Shown in pieces: positions 20,796-29,715 of a DNA stretch of 34,815 bases. The first letter of the stretch is position 1, and each line of letters begins with the position of its first letter. The stretch comes from Chara braunii. Taxonomy: Eukaryota; Streptophyta; Charophyceae; Charales; Characeae. The position numbers and the translations under genes were made by a program. Under the pieces are notes generated by a model. That model was not told where the DNA came from. It did no database searches and saw nothing but the letters and a program-made list of their open reading frames with translations. The stretch lies in assembly GCA_003427395.1 (NCBI GenBank), contig BFEA01000079.1:1218823-1253637 (forward strand). Reading direction: 5' to 3'.

Positions 20796-23700
20796 ATTGG
20801 CTTCATGGAATATCCGTGGGTTTGGAGATTCGAATGGCAGGAACAAACGAGGCCGCTTAAAAAAATGGCTCCATGATAAGAAGGTAGATATCATCTGCCT
20901 TCAAGAGATGAAGCTGTCGGAATCTAAGATTGTGGAATTAGGAGCATGGTGGGATGGGCCACAAATTTGGTCCCCAACTCAAGGATTGAGGGGAGGAGTA
21001 ACTATTTTGATCCATAGGAACCTCGAATTTGAGATCGTAGATTTTTGTGCAGATCTGTGGGGCCGCTGGTCTTGCGTAAAATTATGGATGGGAAAGCAGG
21101 AATGGGTTTTGGTTTCGATATATGCGCCAACCAACTGTAAAGAACGTGAGTTCTTTTTCAACAATCTCCCTTCAGTCATCCTGCCTTGTGAGAATTTGAT
21201 TCTTGCAGGTGATTGGAACACGTCTTTGGACAAGAATGAAGTGATTAGGGGTAGTAAAGACATTAATGAGCTAACGGAATTAATGACGGATTTGAATGTG
21301 TTTGACCCATATTGTCTAATGCACCCTGGTAACCCAGGGTATACCTGGACTTCGAACATCAGGGAGGGAAAAGGTACCGTGATCAGAAGATTGAACTTTT
21401 ATTTAGTTTCTCCTTCGGATTGGAATTCCACGGTCGATATTCTGGAACAACCAAATACTCTCTCTGATCATAAATCGATTTTGATTTCGCTCAACATTTC
21501 CATGACGGAAAGGGGCCCTGGGTACTTTAAAGTTAATACAGAAATTTTAAAAGATCCAGGAATCAAGGATTGGGTGCACAGGTTTTGGGCGGACTGGAAA
21601 AAAAACCGAGACTCCTTTGATTCAGTTGCCGATTGGTGGGATGCAGGGTCTGGGATATTCTCGAAGCACTTGAGTATATTTTCACGTATTTTGGCGAATG
21701 GTCGGAATAAGCGAGAGGCTGCCTTGGTTGCAAAGGTAGAATGTGCCGAGGCTCGAATGAATTTACACCCTATCTCTAACCTTGTGTGGAGCCCTATTAG
21801 GGCAAAGCACATGGTTGAGTGGGATGCCTATCAATTGGAACAATCTGAAATTTGGGCTGAGCGGTTGAAGATATTGTTGTTTATGATCACATGTCGAGAG
21901 AAACCTTCCAAAAACTAACACCCAAGTGAATCTCTCAATCAATGAGCTCGTTATCCCACCCGTTTGATCACGATCTGCCAGTTGCTCATGAGCGGAACCA
22001 GCTCTGTGAATATGCTGCCCTATACTATCAGGATATTTTAACCACCAGGCGCCCAAATGAGGATATAACAGCGGATCTTTCAGAAGGGTCGAATCACTGG
22101 TCTGCATATACAGCCAGTCTCTCTACACAGGGAAGGTTAGATATGGACCGTCCAGTTACTAAGGAAGAAGCTTGGGAGGCTCTCCATTCGATGGCGAATG
22201 GGAAAGCCCCAGGGAGTGATGGGCTCCCAGTGGAGCTGTATATAATTATCTGGGACGATATCAAGAGTGAATTAGTTGAGATCTACAATCAAGTTTTGGT
22301 AGGTAAGAATCAAGTTCTGGTAGTTGAGATCCGGAACTGGCGTCCGATCTCTGTGTTGAATATTTCATATAAATTATTAGCTAAGATACTTGCTCGTCGC
22401 CTGGGTCGGCACCTGCCGTCCTTAATCAAGTAGGATCAAGCAGCTTTTGTACAAGGCCGATCTATTTTCGACAATATTGCTACCGCAGTTGAAGCACTAG
22501 AAATTGTGGAAAGAACAAAGACTAATGTTTCTATACTAATGTTGGATTTAGAAAAAGCCTATGATCGTGTTAATTGGACATATGTTCTTACCACTCTGCG
22601 CCACTTAGGCCTTGCGGAAAACATGTGTAACTGGGTGGTGGCTTTGTACTCTTTATCTACTGCTGCGGTAATGGTTAACGACAACCTATCAGAATCCTTC
22701 TCTTTATCTAGATCTCTACGACAGGGCTGTCATCTTGCTCCCCTTCTATTTGTGATATAGATGGAGAATTTACTATGCAACATCAGAACACATCCTCAGA
22801 TTATTGGTCTTAAGGCAGGTGTTGGACAGTGCAAGGTCAAGGCCCTTGCGGATGATCTTTTTGTTATTTCTGAAAACTCGACCGCCTCAATGACAGCTCT
22901 GAAAGGTTGCCTGGACGAGTATTCCGAATTGTCAGAAGCATCGGTAAATTGGGCCAAATCAGTGTTTTTTCTTCCGGACCCTTATGTACCTGGGACAAAT
23001 TGGGGGATGAAAAAAATTACCACAGGTAGTTCAGAGCGTTTTTTAGGCGTTCAAGTAGCCTTGCTTTCCTGCACTGTAGATCAGGAAAATATTTTGCTGC
23101 AATGGATTACCCAAAGAGTGTCCACGTGGGGCAAAGCCTCACATCTGTCCCTTTATGGGCGGATCCTGGTAGTAAATGGGGCACTGTTCGCTTTATGGAA
23201 AAAGTTGATGCCCAATGTCCGGCTCCATCCTACTACCAAAACGGAAGTCTTGCTACAACCGTTGTTTGAAAACCCACATATCTGCCGAGCTGATGGTACG
23301 TGGTTTCCTGCAGACCTCTCTCGTGGGAGCTTTGGTAGAAAATCGATAGAAAGAGGTGTGTTGAGAATAGGGGACTTGTGGAATGAATGGGAGAACCAAT
23401 GGTTGTCCCCTGTGGTCTTGAAAGAAACCCTTGGACCGGTGTGGCATGTTGAGGAAAGACTAAGAGATCTTATAGATGCGATCCCAGAGCAATGAAAATT
23501 CATCCTCAGTCCGGAGGGGGTGGATCCCCCAGGTACTTGGTACGTTAGCCGACCGTTGGAACCTACCCCAGTGTATTGGAAACTGAAGTGTATTGATGTC
23601 CAGGGCAGAGATATTTCCAGTGTTGGACAGGGAGCGACACCCCCATACAACTGGAAACATCCTCACACCCATCATTATCTGCTGCGTTAACTCAAGTTCG

Positions 23701-24535
23701 AGTTCGGGAGGATTGTGATGAAGAAGGAAACTGGCGATGTAAAGTATTTGCAGGAGGTATGGCTATTTCAGGTCTCAAATTGGATCCAAAAATGTGGGGT
23801 TGGAGAGGAGAAGGGAGTGGTATGCAGGACAAACCGCTGACATGCTACTCGGTGTCACAAGGGTACTTGACACAGGCCCCCCTACGCACACCAAGATCTG
23901 TTGCAGTATCTAGATGGGTGCAGGTCTTAGATCTCAATCCTGAGCTGATTGGAAAGAAATTGGACTGTTGTTGGAGCCAGTTGAAGATTGCCCCGTACCC
24001 TAGACTGGCTACTAATCTTTGGTTGCTTTCCCTTCTGGCTACCCCATCTGCGGTGAACTTGTTTCAAAGGGGAATGAAGGTGGATTTGACTTGTTCTCGA
24101 TGTAACTGGGCCTATGAGTCGACCACCCATTTATGGTACGATTGCCCTGCTTCAAAGAGGATATGGGATTGGTGGGAAGCTTTTTGGGTCCGTTTGGCAG
24201 AAGGGAAGTTATCTTGGGATCGAGTCTGGGTACTTTTGGGGGGAATCCCGGATCACTTGGATCTTAAAAAGGGTTGGGGTTATATGGCCCCAGCGGCCAG
24301 AGCGGTGGGTTGCAATGTTATCTGGAAAGAGAGAAACCTACGGATTTTTGAGAATCGAGAAATGACCAACAAGGAAATTAGATCGTTATTTAAATCCTCA
24401 TTGAGGAGGGTTATGCAGGTGGATTGGATAAGAAAGGGCCAAGGTTCTTGGTTTGGTGAAACTTGGGGGCTAGGCGGGAAATTGGTTAAATCAGATGAAG
24501 GGAAACTGATCTTCGATAAGTGGTTTTGGGAATGA
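20782..24535 (+). pseudogene. ORF2 of LINE copy 3: EN-RT, frameshifted and deleted
   Basis: The ATG at 20782 begins MGRLKLASWNIRGFGD. EN is complete (QEMK, GDWN at 21208-21219, SDHK at 21463-21474). A small deletion with frameshift lies near 21870, followed by TGA 21928. The RT carries KAPGSDGLPVELY, GRSIFDN and LDLEKAYDRVNW, and the catalytic ADD is intact at 22848-22856; RQGC is followed by His instead of Pro. About 20 residues are missing near 22305-22325, TAG 22431 and TAG 22758 are in frame, and about 400 nt are missing at 23192. TGA 23493 stands at a Trp codon and a frameshift follows between 23595 and 23690. The zf-RVT-like CX2CX8HX4C is at 24092-24145. Natural stop TGA at 24533. Confidence 0.85.
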
Positions 24536-24937
24536 GCAATGATAAGCGAACCTGGTACTCGGTTCTGTTGATCCACGGTAGGACGGCAGCTGGTTGGTGG
24601 TTAGGAGGGAGTACATATTGGGATTGTGGTCCTTTTGGTCCACCCGTCGTTTTAGACGGTCTGAGTAGGTATAGTTAGTATTAGGTAGCATAGAAATTTT
24701 TTTTGGTTTGTTGGTTTTTGGGCCTGTGGCTTTTGTTGGAGAGTGAGGTTTCAGGACAGCGACCTAGATTTGGTCATCTTTTGTTCCTAGATTATCCTCT
24801 GACTCTCCTTTGGATGTGTTGCACTCAGGGGGCTTCTGCTCATAAGCTAAGCTGGTTGATGCTGCCAGGGTTACTCCGGGTTGAATTGTGAGGTCCCCGG
24901 CCTCAATTTAACCTTGATAAAAAATAAAAAATAAAAA
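24536..24937 (+). promoter_or_regulatory. 3' UTR, terminal hairpins and A-rich tail of LINE copy 3
   Basis: Terminal hairpin 1 is CTGG (24852-24855), loop TTGATGCTG, CCAG (24865-24868). Hairpin 2 is GAGGTC, CCC, GGCCTC (24890-24904). The tail is not a pure A run but an AAAAAAT-like repeat (about 24919-24937). It is followed at once by ORF2 coding sequence of copy 4. Confidence 0.75.
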
Positions 24938-24939
24938 CC

Positions 24940-27212
24940 CTGATTTCAACCACTCCGAAGGTGGACAAGATAGTTCTTGTTGGTGACTGGAACAGATCCC
25001 TCGATGATGCTCTGAATCCTGCCTCAAGGAGTGCTGGCAGCGGGGACGTAGAAAGTCTGTTGAATCTGATGAAAATGCTACTCCTCACAGATCCGTTCCA
25101 GGAGGACCCGGGGTATACATGGTATTTACACTTACATCACAACAGAAAGTGCATCACCAGACGCAGATTGGACTACCTCATAATCAGTGACCAGTTGCTG
25201 CCTAGAGTGACAACGGTTAAACACGCCAGCAGCCCACTGTCGGACCACAAGCGACCGCCGATGTAAGACTGCAGGAAGGTTGTGAGAGGGGAAAAGGCTT
25301 CTTTAGACTAAACAAGCAAGTGCTGGAGAACCCGGGTGTCAGAAAGTGGGTGGAAGATCATATGGAGAAGTGGGAGACGGCGAGAGAGTTTTTTACAAAC
25401 GCTGCAGAATGGTTGGATGGGGGTCTGACTATCGTGTCTGGTGTATTAGACGTGTTGTCTCGAGTCTTGGCGAAGGAGAGGAACGTGAAGGAAGCTGAAT
25501 GCAGGAAGAAAGTGGAGGAAGTCGAAGAAAGAATGGAAGGCCACCCGATTTCAGCAATGGTCTGGGCAGCGGAAAGGAAAGGAGGATGGGAGAATGGGAC
25601 TCATTGCAGCAGGACAAACAGAAAAGGTGGTTGGAGCTCCTTAAAAATAAAGGGGTAGAAACACATGATCAGATGACTAAGGAAACGTTTCAGAAGTTGC
25701 AGCCGCGCCGAACGCAGCACCAGACTGTCGAACTCCGCCACCCCTTCGACGACAGCGCCCCGAATGCCATCACTGCCTCTGGGATGCTGCACTATGTGAA
25801 ACTCTACTACGAAGATGTCCTCACCTCAAGAGCCCCACAGGTGGATCCGACAACTGATCTGTCAAGGGCTTCGGACATGTGGGACGACACGAAGGTTAAG
25901 CTGTCAGAATCGGCCAAGCAGGACCTGGACAGGCCAATCTCTTTGGAGGAACGGGCGCTGACAGTTAAATCGATGGCAAAAGGCAAGTCCCCGGGGATCG
26001 ACGGACTGATTGTGGAGTTCTATAGCACGATGTGGAGCTCAATGGGTCCAAGATTAGTGGAACTGTATAATCAGATCTTGGAGGGAGGCAGGTTAGGGAG
26101 GGGAATGACTCACGGGGTCATCAGCATGCTGTTCAAAAAGGGAGACAAGACGGAAGTTCGGAACTAGCGGCCTATTTCTCTGTTAAACGTGTCTTATAAG
26201 ATCCTGGCAAAAACTTTGGCAAGAAGGCTAGGGAGACACCTACCGGACCTGGTCGAAGCTGATCAAGGCGCCTTCGTACAAGGGCGGTCGATCTTCAACA
26301 ACATTGTTACGACGTTGGAAGTCCTAGAGTGGGTGCAGTCAGAGAACATGAACACGGCGGTCCTCCTGTTAGACTTAGAGAAGGCGTATGACCGAGTGGG
26401 GTGGCCGTTCGTCTTCACAACGCTAAGGAAAATGGGTTTTGGCTCCCCCTTCTGCAAATGGCTTGTTGCGATATACACGTTGTCAACATCAATCGTAATG
26501 ATCAATGGCCATCGGTCTCAGTCCTTCAGGCTCACACGCTCCCTCAGACAAGGCTGTCCGTTAGCGCCGCTCCTGTTTGTTTTACAAATGGAAGTGCTAC
26601 TGAACAGGATCCGCACGAATCAGAGCATCAGAGGAGTGAGGCTACTCAGTGGCAACCAATGTAAAGTCAAAGCTTTAGCAGGCGACCTTTTTGTCGTCAG
26701 CGAGAATTCTCAGGAGTCCTTGGGTGCGCTGAAACTGATTCTTATGGATTACTCCGGTCTTTCTGAGGCGTCGGTTAACTGGTCTAAATCGGTTTTCCTA
26801 CTCCCATCTCAGTTCCAACTCACAACACACTGGGGAATGAAGAGAATTCTTGAGAGGGAAGAGGAGAGGTTTTTGGGCGTTTTGGTGTCTCTCCAAGTTG
26901 AGCTCTCTACACAGGGCCTCCTGTTGCAGCAAAAAGTGGCGTCAAAACTGAGACTTTGGGGCCTAGTTTGGCATCTGTCGGTTGTTGGAAGAGCCCTGGT
27001 AGCGAACGCAGCCCTGTTCTCAATCATGTGGTTTGTGGGTACTGTAAGGGAAATAGCAGAAAGTGTGTGGAGAATCATCAAGAGTCTAGTGGCACGTTTC
27101 ATCTGGAAGCCAAGAGCGAAGGAGGGAGAGGGATGCATTGTCAAAATAGCCTGGGAGCTACTTACCTTCCCCCGCAGTGAAGGAGGGTTGAACTTGGTCG
27201 AGCCTAAGTTGA
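24940..27212 (+). pseudogene. ORF2 of LINE copy 4, EN fragment and RT
   Basis: The first recognisable residues precede KIVLVGDWN, so about 150 N-terminal EN residues are missing. SDHK is present near 25240. Frameshifts lie near 25252 and near 25578. TAG 26165-26167 replaces the Trp of the RNWRPISLLN motif. RT motifs KGKSPGIDGL, GRSIFNN, LDLEKAYDRVGW and RQGCPLAPL are present. The catalytic ADD has become Ala-Gly-Asp (GCA GGC GAC at 26678-26686), so the RT would be inactive even with the frame repaired. Homology stops near 27212, just after GGLNLVEPKLKK, at the inversion breakpoint. Confidence 0.85.
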
Positions 27213-28140
27213 AGAAGATAGACTGCCATCTGGAGATTGCTACCTCCGCAGGAGACCTTTTCCTATCTTTAGCTAGCCTCAGGTTGTAGCCTCTTGCCAC
27301 TGACAGTTCCGATAGATCCAACTGCGGCTTCCTAGCTTCACCTGTTGACCAATTTCACGCCAATGGATCAATGCAGAGCTTTCTAAGTGGGACTTGCCCC
27401 ACCCAAACTCGTTTCTCCTCCGATCCCCCTGGGCTGCCCCTGTTGACTACTCTTACTTGAGGGGGGTTATCCCAGACTTTGATCACCTCTTCGCTGACAT
27501 AAGTCAGTTCGTTCATGTGTGAGTGACAACACCACTTACGGACTTTCCGGAAGCCACTTGGTAAAATCTCCAGCAGGGACCATGCTGATCTCGGTTCCTC
27601 TCTCTCCGCGCTGTACCAGGTTACGACAGGGTCTGTTTCCTCGGGACCTAACAGTCGGCTCCAATCTTTTGGGATGGCCTTCAGTAGCTGATCAAGGTGT
27701 TCCACCACGTTTCTCAGCGGGAAGAGCTTTTCCTGGAGGTTTGCATTGGTTTTCCAGTTGCCCAAGAGTGGATCCCAAATATCCCCCACTGTAACTACTC
27801 CCTTCCTTACCCACGCCAGGCCAAAGGACCGTGCTGCTCCGTCTGCCGAGAACCAGCTCCCCTCTTCGTTCCTCACATAAGGGTTCTCAAAGAGAATCTG
27901 AGACTGCACCTCTTCCTTCGTGGTCGGCCTGGTACGTCCCGGTGGTGGCTTGCTCCATGCCCTTAAGACTTCTTTCCAGAAACGTGACTTGACACGCTTC
28001 TTGTGGAGCGATTGAATGAACATACAGGACCAGACGTCCTGCGCACGAGCTAAGCCCCATTCTTTCACGAGGATCAGTTCGGCAAGATCCATCCAGTGTT
28101 CTCTGACCGATGCGTTTGCGACTCTGACCAGCCACATGCT
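27213..28140 (-). pseudogene. Inverted segment of ORF2 of LINE copy 4
   Basis: On the minus strand this block encodes the region between RT and the zinc motif: MWLVRVANASVREHW, then LCIDPLA near 27357 and, after stops, AEVAISRWQ near 27240. In copies 1 and 2 these parts follow GGLGLVDP and precede the FERLW-like segment, and those are exactly the sequences flanking the block on the plus strand. The open frame at 27355-28137 is therefore not an independent gene. Breakpoints are placed to within about 10 nt by protein homology only. Confidence 0.82.
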
Positions 28141-28798
28141 GTCAAACGCAAAGCCTCAGTTTTACAGGCTTTGGGACTCACTGGCATCCCTCCCGAATGG
28201 CAAACAGGTGTCAATTTGGAGGCAAATTTCTCCGATGGTGACGCCTTCTACAGTTTGGCTCGCTAGCAGAGGGATGAAGGTTGAGCTCAAATGCCCTCGC
28301 TGTAGTTGGCCATTTGAATCGACAAGGCACCTTTGGTGGGATTGTCCGGCCTCACGGAGACTCTGGAAATTGTGGCTCAGTCATTGGCAACATTTTGCGG
28401 AGGCCGGGGTTGATTGGGATGAAAGATGGGTTCTATTTGGCTTCCTTCCGGAAGATTCAAATAGACACCGGGGGTGGGCGTACATTGCTCAAGTGGTGAG
28501 AGGCCTCCTGTGTGAGATTGTGTGGAGGGATAGAAATAGGGCTCGTTTTGAAAAGAGACCTTTCTCAGACGTGGAACTCAAGAAGGAGGTGAGACAGGGT
28601 CTGAGGACAGCGATCAAAGTAGATTGGAGGAAGAAACCGAAGGCAGGGAAAGGGAGCAGGAGGCAACTGCAATGGTTCCTCGACACATGGGCAAACAAAC
28701 ATCAACTCGTGGGAATACACATGACGAAAAACCTGTTTTTTTCTCCATGGCTTAGAGATCCTGAAGAAAGAGGGGCGAGATACCGTACGGTAGCATAG
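28141..28798 (+). pseudogene. ORF2 of LINE copy 4, C-terminal zinc-motif part
   Basis: Homology resumes near FYRLWDSLASLPNGKQ. The zf-RVT-like motif CX2CX8HX4C is intact (Cys at 28292, last Cys codon 28343-28345). It is followed by the conserved RWVLFGFLPE and KVDWRKK segments, and ends at TAG 28796-28798. This part has no stop and serves as the reference for placing the frameshift near 9190 in copy 1. Confidence 0.85.
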
Positions 28799-29263
28799 GA
28801 GACTAAGAGAATCAGGGCACTCGGTTCCAGTCGGTGACCACAGGAGGTCGCAAAGGGCAGGGTAGGGAGGAGAGTGTCCAGATAGTAGAAGGAACCTTGG
28901 TTCCTCTCGGTCGAGGAAGGCCATGGTCAGACCGTGAGGTATAGGTCTGTGTATTAGAACTGGGAAGGACAGGGAGAATGGTGAGTTAGGGTGACTTAGG
29001 CTAAGTAGGATAGAGTAAGATAGATGCTGGCCCAAGGAGGCTGTTCAGCGGCAACTGAGAGGCGGGGTAGTAGAAATACTTCAATATAGAATGATCCTGG
29101 TATGTATTGACAAGTGACTTTTGGCAGTAGGAGTTCTTGTGGTCTCGGGTGGTTGACGATAAGCTAAACTGACAACCCCGGGTGGAATTGTGAGGTCCCC
29201 GGCCTCAGTTGATACTGTTGGAATATATGCAAATTCTTTTGGAAAAAAAAAAAAAAAAAAAAA
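28799..29263 (+). promoter_or_regulatory. 3' UTR and poly(A) of LINE copy 4; first hairpin lost
   Basis: The segment CAGGGCACTCGGTT follows the stop, as in copy 2. The TAAGCTAA word is present near 29160, but the TGATGC loop and closing arm of terminal hairpin 1 are missing. Hairpin 2 (GAGGTC, CCC, GGCCTC, 29192-29206) is intact. The final 3' sequence TTGGAATATATGC...TTTTGG before the 21 A (29243-29263) matches the detached 3' end of copy 5. Confidence 0.75.
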
Positions 29264-29271
29264 CAAGAACC
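29259..29271. repeat. Target-site copy T3, AAAAACAAGAACC
   Basis: This is the third identical 13-mer. It lies between the poly(A) of copy 4 and the minus-strand 3' UTR of copy 5, and is read as the displaced 3' target copy of LINE 3. Confidence 0.75.
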
Positions 29272-29715
29272 ATAGGCCGGGGATCTCACAATTTAACCCG
29301 GAGTTATCCCGGCAGCATCAACCGGTTTAGCTTACAGCCAGTTGGCTGAGACATAAACTGACTCCTTCTGCTTACCAACTTTTATCACAGCAACCAACAA
29401 GGGTCTGGAAAATATCTAGGGACAGAAATGGCCAAAACCGGGTCGCTGCCCTGAAATCCCAACCCCTGGTAACAAAGAGCACCAGGCCAAAAGCCGCAAC
29501 AACCCAAACCCCCCCCAAAAAATAAGTGCTGCAAGCCTGCAAAACCCACAAACCTGAAAACTATTGAATCCTAATTCTTGCATGATGCTGCCTACAGTGG
29601 CAGCCAAGTCCCGTCGGATCAGAGTAGGGCCAAGGTAGCGCTCTTTCCTCAATTCCCTCAACCCTCCTGCCTTCCTCCTGTGGAAGTTTAACCGAGTGCT
29701 CAGGTTTGTTGTCTA
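29272..29715 (-). promoter_or_regulatory. 3' UTR and terminal hairpins of LINE copy 5
   Basis: On the minus strand, GCACTCGGTT follows shortly after the ORF2 stop, as in copies 2 and 4. Terminal hairpin 1 is CCGG (29322-29325), loop TTGATGCTG, CCGG (29309-29312). Hairpin 2 (29273-29287) is weakened by two mismatches. The UTR is cut at 29272 by the 13-mer T3. Confidence 0.75.

Larger units (their letters stand above)
18356..24937 (+). mobile_element. LINE copy 3 (family B), 5'-complete, internally deleted
   Basis: The copy has a short 5' UTR (18356-18688), ORF1 (18689-20795), ORF2 (20782-24535), a 3' UTR and an interrupted A-rich tail, AAAAAATAAAAAATAAAAA. Family B differs from A in a short leader, a Pro/Gly/Ser-rich ORF1 linker, and a diverged EN and RT. 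A block of about 400 nt, from the end of the RT to the start of the next region, is missing at about 23192 compared with copy 5. A shorter deletion lies near 22305-22325. Codons look more AT-rich than in family A. Confidence 0.8.
24938..29258 (+). mobile_element. LINE copy 4 (family A), 5'-truncated, with internal inversion
   Basis: The copy starts inside the EN domain, directly against the A-rich tail of copy 3. 5' truncation is typical of LINE insertion. It runs through RT to about 27212. A segment of about 930 nt (27213-28140) is inverted, and the plus orientation then resumes to the 3' UTR and a run of 21 A (29243-29263). The protein order is restored when the inverted block is flipped, so this is one copy rather than three fragments. 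Confidence 0.82.

Noticed and set aside
27355-28137. Independent minus-strand gene between two plus-strand genes
   Set aside because: Its protein matches the middle of ORF2 of copies 1 and 2, and both ends join the flanking plus-strand ORF2 parts; it is an inverted piece of copy 4.
24938-29258. Twin-priming inversion as the cause of the copy 4 structure
   Set aside because: Twin priming inverts the 5' portion of the insert; here 2.3 kb of plus-strand sequence precedes the inverted block, so plain twin priming does not explain it.
1197-29258. LTR retrotransposon or retrovirus-like element
   Set aside because: No LTRs, protease, integrase or RNase H were seen; EN before RT, 5' truncation and A tails indicate non-LTR elements.
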